A DNA stretch of 64,000 nucleotides, from positions 434,001 to 498,000 of the forward strand of contig NZ_QHJQ01000001.1 of assembly GCF_003185655.1 (NCBI RefSeq), in the 5' to 3' direction. The stretch's first letter is position 1. Each line of letters starts with the position of its first letter. Under the pieces are notes generated by a model. It was not told where the DNA came from and did not search any database. It saw only the letters and a program-made list of their open reading frames with translations. Positions 56,579 through 64,000 of this stretch are shown here, one piece after another. The stretch comes from Coraliomargarita sinensis. Lineage in GTDB: Bacteria > Verrucomicrobiota > Verrucomicrobiia > Opitutales > Coraliomargaritaceae. The position numbers were made by a program, and so were the translations under genes.

Positions 56579-57292
56579 TTAGCGCCGGTGCGTCCACTCC
56601 TGACTGGCAAACTTCTCTTTTTCGCGCTCGATGAGACTCGACTGAAAGAAGGGGCGCAAATCATCCGGTTGCTGCCGGGGGATCTCCAGCGACTGAGACA
56701 AGTTTTTGATAAATTCTTCCGAAAACGCGTTCAAATCAACCGGGCCGGAAAGGGCACTCCGATCCATGGAGCCTTGAATCAATAAGCCTTGCCGCGTTTT
56801 TTTCATGGCGGCACCGGCGATTTTACGTCCCTCCCAGTTGAGCACGTCATTCATTACGGGCTGGATGAAACACTGGTCCGGGCCCTCAGCCCGGGTGGTC
56901 GTCTCGTCGCATTTTCTCGGGCAGGGTGCGAGTTGTGTTTCAATAGACTGGGCGTTGAGCGCACCGGACAGCGACTTATGGACAGCGGCGTAAAGAACGG
57001 TCGACGAGATCTCTGCCGGAGGTGCCTTTCGCGCGATGACCAGGGCGTAGGTCCAGTCGTTTCGGTGGTCGACGATGCCACCTCCGGTGAGCCGCCGGCA
57101 GAGCGTGACGTCAGGAGGGGTGTGGGACAAAACCTCGCTGCACCGCTGACTGTAACCGAATGTAAAAGAGGGCTCGGCCCAACCGTAGTGCCGGAAGACG
57201 GCTGTGCCTTCGGGGAGTGTTTCCAGCAGGGCGGTGTCGATCGCCATGTTGGTGGCGGCATCGCCGAAAGCATTTGGAAGAACGACAAACAT
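56579..57292 (-). CDS. Lipoate-protein ligase A family protein
   Basis: 237 residues of the BPL/LplA fold. LplA or LipM-type enzymes attach lipoate or octanoate to lipoyl domains. Seen: 'TNMAIDTALLE', 'CRRLTGGGIVDH' (the RRxxGGG motif), 'FIQPVMNDVLNWEGRKIAGAAMKK' with the catalytic-type Lys in 'GRKIAGAAMKKTRQGLLIQGS', and no C-terminal accessory domain. Whether it transfers lipoate, octanoate or another acid cannot be told. Its ATG overlaps the stop of the upstream reductase gene by one base (TAATG), so translation is coupled. Confidence 0.85.
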   Translation of the reverse strand: MFVVLPNAFGDAATNMAIDTALLETLPEGTAVFRHYGWAEPSFTFGYSQRCSEVLSHTPPDVTLCRRLTGGGIVDHRNDWTYALVIARKAPPAEISSTVLYAAVHKSLSGALNAQSIETQLAPCPRKCDETTTRAEGPDQCFIQPVMNDVLNWEGRKIAGAAMKKTRQGLLIQGSMDRSALSGPVDLNAFSEEFIKNLSQSLEIPRQQPDDLRPFFQSSLIEREKEKFASQEWTHRR

Positions 57293-58197
57293 TAAGCCTG
57301 CAGGGGATCGACCCGGGTCAGTTCTTCAAGTTGTTCCTCAAAGTTGAGGGGTTGGGTCTTTATTTTGGAGATGAGCGGGTGGAGGTTGAACGTGAGATGA
57401 CTGGGGCGGTCGGCTTGTCCGGGGGTATCTTTTTGGCTGACGCTTTCAATGGTATCGAGATCCAGTCCGAAGTGGCGGAGGATGCGCTGCCCCATCTCGT
57501 AGCGGCTGACCGTCTCGCTGCCGGCCCAATGAAAGATGCCGTGGAGGTCGCGGCGTTCTGAAAGCTCCAGCATGACTTCGGCAACATTTTCCGCCGAGGT
57601 CGGCTGGCGGATTTCGTCGCAGAAAAGTCTGGGGCGCTCGCCGGCTTGGATTGCCGAGATGAGCTTTTCATGGACGCTTCGGCGGCCGCCTGGGCTGTTG
57701 CCCATGAGGATCGGGATGCGCAAAACAACAGGATCCTCCGGATTGTGCTCCAGGACTTCGCGCTCGGCCATCAGTTTGGTCTGCCCGTAAAGATTGGTCG
57801 GTGCCGGCATATCCGTGGAGCGGTATGGCTCCTCCGCGCGCCCGTCGAAGACCATGTCGGTCGAAATGTGAATCAGGCGCGCCCCCAGATGATTGGAGAG
57901 TTGGGCGAGATGCCGGGGCAGGGCGACGTTGATCTTTTCGGCCAGTTTTGGATCGGCCTCGACGGAAGCGGGGTTGGAAATCGCGGCGCAGTTGACGATG
58001 GCATCCGGCCAGATTTCGAGGCACAGGCTGGTTAGTGGGTCGGGGGCGCGCAGATCGATTTGTAAACTGCGGGAAATTCCGCCGGCGACCGGGGTATGTT
58101 GGTTAGCAAGCGCTATGACCTCGTGGCCGCGGCGGACCGCAGCGCTGGCATAAGCATTTCCGAGGAGACCTGAGGCTCCGGTGAGAAGAATCTTCAT
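57292..58197 (-). CDS. rfbD: dTDP-4-dehydrorhamnose reductase-like SDR protein
   Basis: 301 residues from ATG 58197; an in-frame start nine codons upstream is less likely. RmlD/RfbD reduces dTDP-4-keto-rhamnose in dTDP-L-rhamnose synthesis. Seen: Rossmann 'MKILLTGASGLLGNAYASAA', 'IVNCAAISNPASVEADP', 'RLIHISTDMVFDG' and active-site 'NLYGQTKLMAE' (Tyr-x-x-x-Lys). The family includes proteins with other substrates, and no rfbA, rfbB or rfbC is nearby, so RfbD is a best guess. It is coupled by a one-base overlap to the lipoate ligase-like gene. Confidence 0.75.
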   Translation of the reverse strand: MKILLTGASGLLGNAYASAAVRRGHEVIALANQHTPVAGGISRSLQIDLRAPDPLTSLCLEIWPDAIVNCAAISNPASVEADPKLAEKINVALPRHLAQLSNHLGARLIHISTDMVFDGRAEEPYRSTDMPAPTNLYGQTKLMAEREVLEHNPEDPVVLRIPILMGNSPGGRRSVHEKLISAIQAGERPRLFCDEIRQPTSAENVAEVMLELSERRDLHGIFHWAGSETVSRYEMGQRILRHFGLDLDTIESVSQKDTPGQADRPSHLTFNLHPLISKIKTQPLNFEEQLEELTRVDPLQA

Positions 58198-58260
58198 AAT
58201 GTGGAGTGGGAGTTTTTGTTGCAATCGGGCATAGGCGACGCAAGTTCAAAGCAAAACTCA

Positions 58261-59358
58261 ATGAACTACGCTGAACTTGCGAATCCCGGTGTACTGGAGC
58301 AACCGGTCTATGAACCGGGCAAACCTATCGAATACGTTGCGCGCGAATATGGCTTGGACCCTGCCAAAATCGCGAAGCTCGCCTCGAACGAAAACCCCTT
58401 CGGTCCTTCCCCGAAGGCAATCGAGGCTGGTCGGCTCGCCATGCAACAGGTCCACCTCTATCCGGATGGCGGCTGCCATGATTTGCGCGAAGCGATCGCT
58501 TGCGCGCGTGGTGTGTCCGAAAATTCAATTTTAATCGGCAATGGCTCGAACGAGATTATCGAGTTGCTGGGGCATGCCTTTCTACGCCCGGGAGTGGAAG
58601 CAGTCATGGGCTCGCAGGCTTTTATCGTCTATAAGCTTGTGGCTAAGCTCTTCGGTGCGACGCCCGTCGAAGTCCCCATGGACGGCTTTGCTCATGACCT
58701 GAAGGCTATGCGAAATGCTGTTACGGAGAAGACACGTCTGCTTTTTGTTGCGAGTCCGAACAATCCGACCGGAGCCGCCAATTCGGAGGCCGAGCTGATC
58801 GATTTGGCGGAGGGCTTGCCGGATCACGTGGTTTTTTGTTTCGATGAAGCTTACGCCGAATATCTGGACTCGGCGCCGGATCTGCGCCGCCAGATCGAGG
58901 CGGGAAGAAAAGTGATCTGCATGCGCACGTTTTCCAAAGTTTACGGATTGGGCGGTCTGCGCGTCGGCTACGGTTATGCAGATCCCGAACTCGTGGCGCT
59001 TTTGCAGCGGGTTCGCCAACCGTTTAATGTCAACTCCGTCGCCCAAGCCGCGGCGAAGGCGGCCCTCGGAGATCATGATTTCATGGAAATGTGCCGCCGT
59101 GAGAATGAGACAGGGCGCGAGATTTTGTCTGCCGGTCTCGAGAAGATGGGCTTTGAGACTTTTGGAGGTAGTGCCAATTTTGTTTTATGCCGCGTCGGTG
59201 ACGGGGTAAAAGTATTCCGCCAGTTGCAGGAACGGGGCATTATCGTGCGTCCGCTTGCACCTTACGGGATGCCTGATTACGTGCGTATTACCATCGGACG
59301 CCCCGAAGAAAATACGCGCTTGCTGGAGACGATGTCCGGATTGCTGGAAACTGCATGA
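58261..59358 (+). CDS. hisC: Histidinol-phosphate aminotransferase
   Basis: 365 residues from ATG 58261; a GTG at 58201 would add 20 residues. It is a PLP enzyme that converts imidazole-acetol phosphate to histidinol phosphate. Seen: 'LASNENPFGPSPKAIEA', 'YPDGGCHDLREAIA', 'NGSNEIIELL', 'SPNNPTGAANS', 'CFDEAYAEY' and the PLP lysine in 'RTFSKVYGLGGLRVGYG', with 'RPLAPYGMPDYVRITIG' near the C-terminus. The length is typical. Its stop overlaps the next gene's ATG (ATGA). Confidence 0.93.
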   Translation: MNYAELANPGVLEQPVYEPGKPIEYVAREYGLDPAKIAKLASNENPFGPSPKAIEAGRLAMQQVHLYPDGGCHDLREAIACARGVSENSILIGNGSNEIIELLGHAFLRPGVEAVMGSQAFIVYKLVAKLFGATPVEVPMDGFAHDLKAMRNAVTEKTRLLFVASPNNPTGAANSEAELIDLAEGLPDHVVFCFDEAYAEYLDSAPDLRRQIEAGRKVICMRTFSKVYGLGGLRVGYGYADPELVALLQRVRQPFNVNSVAQAAAKAALGDHDFMEMCRRENETGREILSAGLEKMGFETFGGSANFVLCRVGDGVKVFRQLQERGIIVRPLAPYGMPDYVRITIGRPEENTRLLETMSGLLETA

Positions 59359-60653
59359 GTGCGAGTTGGTCCAGTTTCTTAATCTCCTCCTTAACGGTCA
59401 GCATCATGCTGGTGCTGCACGGTTTTATCGTGATGTGTGAAATCAGCTTGATGAAGCTTCGTTACGGCGAGGTCGACGACGAGCAGTTTGAGGCGTTAAA
59501 GAAAAACAAGGGGATTTCACGGCTGATTGAGAACAGTGACCTCAGTGGCAGAGTACTGCGCTTTAGTAAAACACTGTGTACGGTTGCGGTTGGGCTGTTG
59601 CTCATTCCCTGGGTGGCAGACTTGTTTGTTTTAATTGACCTGTCACTGGAACCTAATCGGTGGGTCGTTATTCTGGTTGCCTTCACTTGTGCGGTTTCGG
59701 TTCATTTTGTTTTTGCGGAGATCCTTCCCCGTGGGCTTGCCATGCGGGACCCCGTCCTCGGGCTCAAAAGGTCTTACCGTGTCCTCTTGGCCTTTCAGGT
59801 GGCTACCTATCCGCTGATGCAGTTTTTCCGTGTCCTAAAGCGTGGCTTGTATCGGATTATCGGAGTCGAGGTTAAGGATGAGTTCAACCCGCTTGATCTG
59901 GATGTACAGATCCGGGCCATGGGCGAGGACAGTCAGTCGATTTCCAGCCTGGTGCGGCGTATCATGGATCGTACCATGAATATGCGCGGGCTTGTGGTTC
60001 ACGACGTTCTGCTCCCGCGCAGTCAGGTCGTCATCTGCGACCTGGAAGAAGATATTCGCACAAATCTGGATAGGATGAAAGAGGCGGGGCATACACGCTA
60101 CCCCTTGTGCAAAGGCAGTTTGGATGACTGCGTCGGCCTCATCCATATCAAGGATATCTTCCGCTGGCGTGAGCCGGTCTCACAAATTGACCTCATCAAC
60201 CTGAAGCGGAATGTGGCTGTATTTCCCCTCAATACTCCTTTGGAAGAGGCCCTGCAGCGAATGCTGCGGGCACGTTTTCATATGGCATTGGCCATGGATC
60301 AGTTCGGTGGGGTCGTCGGAGTCATCACACTGGAGTCCATTCTCGAGGAACTGGTCGGCGAAATTCAGGACGAGTTTGACAGCGAAGAAGAGCAAATCAT
60401 CGCTTTGCCAAAGGAGGGCAGCTACCGAATATCGGCGCTGACTCCGGTACACGACGTCGAACAGGCGCTGGATTTGGAGATTGAGAATGACGATGTCTCA
60501 ACTTTCGGGGGCCTGATCACCGGAGAACTGGGCCGCATTCCGGATCAGGGTGAAATTTTGGATTTATACAATATGCGCGTGACGATCGAGCAGGTTGACG
60601 AGCGTCGTGTTATCTCGACTCGTGTCGAGGTGATCGCCACCCCGGAATCGTAA
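59355..60653 (+). CDS. CNNM/CBS-domain membrane protein (CorC/HlyC type)
   Basis: 432 residues. The N-terminal DUF21/CNNM domain (about 1-180) has three or four transmembrane helices with the acidic 'FIVMCEISLMKLRYGEVDD' and 'FVFAEILPRGLAMRDP'. A CBS pair follows (about 200-335; 'VHDVLLPRSQV', 'TRYPLCKGSLDDCVGLIHIKDI', 'FHMALAMDQFGGVVGVITLESILEEL') and then a CorC_HlyC domain (about 345-425). Family members are linked to magnesium or cobalt export; 'hemolysin' names are historical. It is translationally coupled to hisC, though no functional link is evident. Confidence 0.88.
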   Translation: MSASWSSFLISSLTVSIMLVLHGFIVMCEISLMKLRYGEVDDEQFEALKKNKGISRLIENSDLSGRVLRFSKTLCTVAVGLLLIPWVADLFVLIDLSLEPNRWVVILVAFTCAVSVHFVFAEILPRGLAMRDPVLGLKRSYRVLLAFQVATYPLMQFFRVLKRGLYRIIGVEVKDEFNPLDLDVQIRAMGEDSQSISSLVRRIMDRTMNMRGLVVHDVLLPRSQVVICDLEEDIRTNLDRMKEAGHTRYPLCKGSLDDCVGLIHIKDIFRWREPVSQIDLINLKRNVAVFPLNTPLEEALQRMLRARFHMALAMDQFGGVVGVITLESILEELVGEIQDEFDSEEEQIIALPKEGSYRISALTPVHDVEQALDLEIENDDVSTFGGLITGELGRIPDQGEILDLYNMRVTIEQVDERRVISTRVEVIATPES

Positions 60654-60662
60654 AGTCCCGTA

Positions 60663-62324
60663 TCAAGAGTCGAAGAGCGGCAAATTCGAATTCTTCCGCA
60701 AAATCGCATTGAGTTCAAGAAGCAGACCCTGGCGGTTCGGTGTGAAAATAAAGCGGTCGCTGCCAAGCTTCCGGTAGGCCTCGACCAGCAGCTCTTCCTG
60801 GGGGCGGCGCATTTGGAGAAGTCTGGGCAACAAACGGTTCAGATTTTCCGTATAGCCCAGCTCAAGCTCTGTTCGGATTAATTCCGTCAGAACTTTCTGG
60901 TTGCTCGGGTTGGCTTGGTAGGCATTCAACAGAACCTTGCGGGCTTGGGGATAGCGTCCGATTTCAGAAAAATAACGGGCGACAGCCAGGAAAGTTTCCG
61001 GCTGGTTGTTTTTCCCGTCCAGGAAGTCCTGAAGATAGATCTCACCTAAGTCGGCCTGATTAACGCCGTATGAGGCAACAGCGCGGAGACTGTTGAACGT
61101 CGCCCAGCGGTTGCTCAACCACTGCGGTTTTTCTTTAAGCAATTCCTCTGCAAAGTATAGTGCCCCCTCGTAGTCATCGCTAGCCAAGTGTGCCTCAATC
61201 AAGAGCAAGGCAAAGGCATCGATAGCAAATTCGTTTTCAAGAGCTTCTTCGTAGGTCCGACGCGCGAGATCGATGTTTCCGGTTTCAGCAGCAAAGTTTG
61301 CCAGAGCCTGCAGAGCGGGTTCATCTTCGCGGAATTGCTTGAGCATGCGCTGCGTTTCCCGCTTCTCGCTTTCCACGTCCCCGGTCTTGTTGTAAATGTA
61401 CAGAAGTTCGAGTCGCGGCGCGGCACTCAGCGGGTCGCTGACGTTGCGTAAAATCGCATAGCGTCTGGCCTCATCCAGATTCCCGAGTTCGCGGTTGTAG
61501 CGACTGAGCTGCATGAGCAGCGGCTCAGACTTTGGGAACCTGCTCAATGAAGCCTCCATTTTCGTGATCGCAGCTATCTTGTTGCCGCGTTCCCAACTGA
61601 TCTGAGAGGACAAAAGCAGTCCTTCGAGTGATTCGATCAACCCGTAGCTCATCAGGTAGTTTTCGGCATTATCAAAGTTGCCGCGCAAATAGTTCGCATT
61701 GGCCGCCCCAAATGCCAGGACGCGATTTCTGTCCGTAAGTTCAGGCTCATCCGGAAGGTGCTGGTCTGCCAGCGTTTGAATCTCTTCGTCCATCTGGTGG
61801 CGCAACAGCACGCGTAAAGTTTGTTTGAGGTAGTCCAGGTCTTCCATGCCTCCCTCTTCCAGTCCCTGGATAAGCTGTTGCGCGGCAATGTCGGGGCGTT
61901 TCAGGGCAAATTCGTAGAATTCGGCCATGACCTGGCGTCCTTCCAGGTTGCCCGGGGAGCGAGCGACCCCTAGTCGCAGGAGGCGGAACCCATCGCGGTA
62001 ATTCCCTTCCCGCATCTCGTTCAGGCCTTTTTCAATGTGGTAGTCCCCCATCTCTTTTCGATGCTCCTCCATCCCGAATGGGAGGAGGGTGAGCATTTTT
62101 ACATAGGAGACGTCGTCGAATTCCTTGTTGTACTTGAAGTAGAAATAGAGGGCACCTCCGAGGCTGAACCACCCGACCAGTGCCAGTAACAAAAATGTCA
62201 CAAAGAGCCGTGCCCATCGAAAGCGTATACTGATCCGCCCGTCCAGTGCTTTGCTCTGTACCGCATAGCCAAGCAGGATCGGCTTTTCCCGTTGGGAAGA
62301 ACTGTTGGACTTCTCTCTTTTCAT
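60663..62324 (-). CDS. Membrane-anchored TPR protein, unknown function
   Basis: 553 residues. A basic cytoplasmic N-terminus is followed by one transmembrane helix (about 40-62, 'LFVTFLLLALVGWFSLGGALY'), then helical repeats of the TPR type over most of the rest ('MREGNYRDGFRLLRLGVARSPGNLEGR', 'EIGRYPQARKVLLNAYQANPSNQ' and 'ETGNIDLARRTYEEALENEF' regions). TPR scaffolds like this are frequent in exopolysaccharide or envelope clusters. It is divergent from the beta-barrel gene, so it may belong to the same envelope locus (inference). Confidence 0.75.
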   Translation of the reverse strand: MKREKSNSSSQREKPILLGYAVQSKALDGRISIRFRWARLFVTFLLLALVGWFSLGGALYFYFKYNKEFDDVSYVKMLTLLPFGMEEHRKEMGDYHIEKGLNEMREGNYRDGFRLLRLGVARSPGNLEGRQVMAEFYEFALKRPDIAAQQLIQGLEEGGMEDLDYLKQTLRVLLRHQMDEEIQTLADQHLPDEPELTDRNRVLAFGAANANYLRGNFDNAENYLMSYGLIESLEGLLLSSQISWERGNKIAAITKMEASLSRFPKSEPLLMQLSRYNRELGNLDEARRYAILRNVSDPLSAAPRLELLYIYNKTGDVESEKRETQRMLKQFREDEPALQALANFAAETGNIDLARRTYEEALENEFAIDAFALLLIEAHLASDDYEGALYFAEELLKEKPQWLSNRWATFNSLRAVASYGVNQADLGEIYLQDFLDGKNNQPETFLAVARYFSEIGRYPQARKVLLNAYQANPSNQKVLTELIRTELELGYTENLNRLLPRLLQMRRPQEELLVEAYRKLGSDRFIFTPNRQGLLLELNAILRKNSNLPLFDS

Positions 62325-62529
62325 CGCTGGTAGTGGGGATTTGAGGAGTTTAGGGGTATAATCAAAAAGACGTAAAAAGCATTTACGCCAAGCTTAAATA
62401 AACTGTATGAATTAGTTTGATCCAAAAGGCAACCGTGCTAATGTCGATGCTCATTTTGGTCTTGTATTCATTACCCCTTATGTAACAAATTCTACTAACA
62501 TCCGCCCAACCGGAATACCAAAATTTATT

Positions 62530-63738
62530 ATGAAACCACTTAACTCCCTTAGCCCTGCCCTCCTTTGTTTAGCCTTTGCAACTTTGGCGCAGCCGACTGC
62601 TGCCGCACCACTGGTTTCGATCGGCGACAATGTGGACGTTTTCTTTAACGGCTCGTCGAGTGTCCGCTGGTCATCAAACATCTTCCGGGACGAAGACGAT
62701 GAAGTGGACGACATCATCTGGTCACTTACTCCTGGCTTTGAAGTTAACCTCGGACGCGGTGTGACTAATGCAGACCTCAGCCTGATCACACGCTACGAAA
62801 TACGCCGCTATGCGGATTTGGACGAATTGGATACGGAGTTGTTTAATATCCAGTTGAACGGTTCCTACCGAACCAGCCGCCTGGATCTTAGCGGTTCGGC
62901 TTATTTCCGTGAGCAAAAATCTTCGACCGGCGACATCAATCTGAACAACGATCTAGTCGAGTCAGACCGTTTGGGCGGTCGGTTGAATGCCGAGTACCGC
63001 TTCTCGCCCAAATTCAGCCTCGGTAGCGGGATTAGCTACAGTGAGACCGAGTACAAGGATCCTTACGATGCTAACTTCTCCGATCGTGAGCGTTTCACAG
63101 TTCCGGTGGACATTTTTTACGAACTCACTCCCAAGGTGGATTTGAGTATCGGCTACTCCTATGGCGAAACTGATGTCAGCGGCCGTCCGGCAATCACCAC
63201 CGGCCCCCCGTTCAACTTTATTCTCGTACCGGCAGCCAACCCCTACACCACTGAAGACCATTTCTTCAATATCGGCGCACGCGGTAATTTGCTGCCTAAA
63301 CTGACCGGTTTCTTTAAGGTGGGTTATCGCCTGAGAGACACCGATCGCCCCGGCAGTTCCCAGAGAGGGACATTGGGTATCGACTCGGATCTGACATGGG
63401 CGACTACACCAAAGTTGACAAATCGTATTGCTTTGTCCCGCGATTTTGGTGTGAGCGGCGAAGGTGTCTCGTCTGAGAATACATCCGTATCGCTTACTTC
63501 CAACTACTCCTTGAACAGCTACTTTGCTGCATCGGTGTTCGCAGATTATACCTTGCGTGAGTATATCAATGTGGATCGCGAAGAAAACCAGTATCGTCTG
63601 GGCGCACGGCTGACTTATACGCCGAACCAGTACTGGAGCTTTGGAGCAGGTTACACATATTCGGAAAACGATTCCGATGCGGTTAACCGTACGTACGAAG
63701 ACCACTCGGTCGACTTCACGGCGTCACTGCGTTATTAA
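62530..63738 (+). CDS. Outer-membrane beta-barrel protein
   Basis: 402 residues. Signal peptide ('LSPALLCLAFATLAQPTAAA'), then alternating-hydrophobicity strands throughout with many aromatic girdle residues, for example 'FSLGSGISYSETEYKDPYDANF', 'PKVDLSIGYSYGETD', 'GFFKVGYRLRDTD' and 'YWSFGAGYTYSEND' regions. The chain ends 'VDFTASLRY', a C-terminal aromatic outer-membrane signal. It resembles the putative beta-barrel porin 2 family (BBP2) found beside polysaccharide export genes. Downstream is another exported protein gene. Role not established. Confidence 0.82.
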   Translation: MKPLNSLSPALLCLAFATLAQPTAAAPLVSIGDNVDVFFNGSSSVRWSSNIFRDEDDEVDDIIWSLTPGFEVNLGRGVTNADLSLITRYEIRRYADLDELDTELFNIQLNGSYRTSRLDLSGSAYFREQKSSTGDINLNNDLVESDRLGGRLNAEYRFSPKFSLGSGISYSETEYKDPYDANFSDRERFTVPVDIFYELTPKVDLSIGYSYGETDVSGRPAITTGPPFNFILVPAANPYTTEDHFFNIGARGNLLPKLTGFFKVGYRLRDTDRPGSSQRGTLGIDSDLTWATTPKLTNRIALSRDFGVSGEGVSSENTSVSLTSNYSLNSYFAASVFADYTLREYINVDREENQYRLGARLTYTPNQYWSFGAGYTYSENDSDAVNRTYEDHSVDFTASLRY

Positions 63739-63773
63739 GAGTATTTGAACAAAATTATCTAAGTGCTTTCTCA

Positions 63774-63798
63774 ATGCCTCTACACGAGGCATTTTTCT
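63774..63798 (+). terminator. Hairpin terminator after beta-barrel gene
   Basis: ATGCCTC (63774-63780), loop TACAC, GAGGCAT (63786-63792), followed by TTTTCT. It is only about ten bases before the next start codon, so it may attenuate transcription into the next gene rather than end it completely. Confidence 0.7.
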
Positions 63799-63802
63799 AT
63801 CT

Positions 63803-64000
63803 ATGGACACCGTAAAATCAGTTTTCTTACACTTTATCATCCTACTGGCTTTTGTTCTAACCGGTGCTGCGCAGGACTCTGGTTTTGGTGGTGGTTCGTC
63901 CTCTTCGTCTTCCGGCAACAGCAGCGGATCCTCCGGCGGATCTACTGGTGCATCGGGAGGAAGCTCGCAGGGTGTCGGAATTATTGTGGGTGAAAACTAT
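63803..64000 (+). CDS. Start of exported Ser/Gly-rich protein (cut by window end)
   Basis: 66 residues are visible, with no stop before the window end. 'MDTVKSVFLHFIILLAFVLTGAAQ' is a clear signal peptide, followed by a low-complexity Gly/Ser linker (about residues 27-57) and then 'QGVGIIVGENY'. The mature domain lies outside the window, so no family can be named. A polysaccharide-export or other envelope protein is possible given the beta-barrel gene just upstream. The other frames across this interval are incidental. Confidence 0.75.
   Translation, partial: MDTVKSVFLHFIILLAFVLTGAAQDSGFGGGSSSSSSGNSSGSSGGSTGASGGSSQGVGIIVGENY

Overview
The window reads as chromosomal DNA of a marine-type Verrucomicrobiota, most likely class Opitutae (Puniceicoccales / Coraliomargarita-like). 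This is inferred from gene content, not from a marker tree. The pointers are a PEP-CTERM-type exported protein, a PDZ/DUF6288-like secreted protein, a fused ccoNO cytochrome oxidase beside System II (ResB/CcsA) cytochrome c maturation, a PocR-AraC regulator, a kinase-like/PEGA/FGE-like fusion, and many short palindromic or tandem repeats between genes. Shine-Dalgarno sequences are weak or absent before many genes, so several starts were chosen by family length and context.

Layout. 1-429 is repeat-bearing and gene-free. 430-10066 holds a small membrane protein, holA, a hybrid-like histidine kinase with a dead receiver domain, leuA (convergent, overlapping), a CoaC-type flavoprotein and a 1014-residue pseudokinase/PEGA/FGE-like membrane protein. 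10102-10567 is a compact repeat / GIY-YIG nuclease / tRNA-Val(GAC) cassette. 10660-14414 carries an FAH-family enzyme, a ParA-like ATPase, a Xer recombinase and a PEP-CTERM protein. 14541-18423 (minus) is a cytochrome c maturation operon: lipoprotein, ResB, CcsA. 18515-24309 holds ychF, a response-regulator/kinase, a GlcD-like oxidase, cutA and a repeat protein. 24442-32345 (minus) is a complete cbb3 oxidase operon: Cys/His-rich protein, ccoS, ccoNO, ccoQ, ccoP, ccoG, a small membrane protein and ccoI, with a PocR-AraC regulator divergent from it.

33698-44336 (plus) is a housekeeping stretch: rnpB (RNase P RNA), rpsT, a RluA-family protein, yajC, secDF, recJ, pdxJ, nnr, dprA and an ACT-domain protein. 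44605-49449 is one giant CheB-CheR-PAS-histidine kinase-receiver protein. 49463-54021 (minus) holds a secreted SGNH hydrolase and dnaE. 54185-60653 holds the DUF6288-like protein, a lipoate ligase-like protein with an RmlD-like reductase, hisC, and a CNNM/CBS membrane protein. From 60663 an envelope region begins: a TPR membrane protein, a beta-barrel protein, and the start of an exported Ser/Gly-rich protein cut by the window end.

How it fits together. The ccs and cco operons jointly describe microaerobic respiration: haem attachment to c-type cytochromes (ResB/CcsA), copper delivery (CcoI, CcoG, CcoS) and the oxidase itself. The most unusual features are (a) repeat families that reach into the start and stop codons of cco genes, (b) a GIY-YIG gene bracketed by repeats next to a tRNA, (c) catalytically degenerate signalling proteins (pseudokinase, pseudo-receiver), and (d) an uncharacterised Cys/His-rich protein leading the oxidase operon opposite a Cys-rich PocR regulator.
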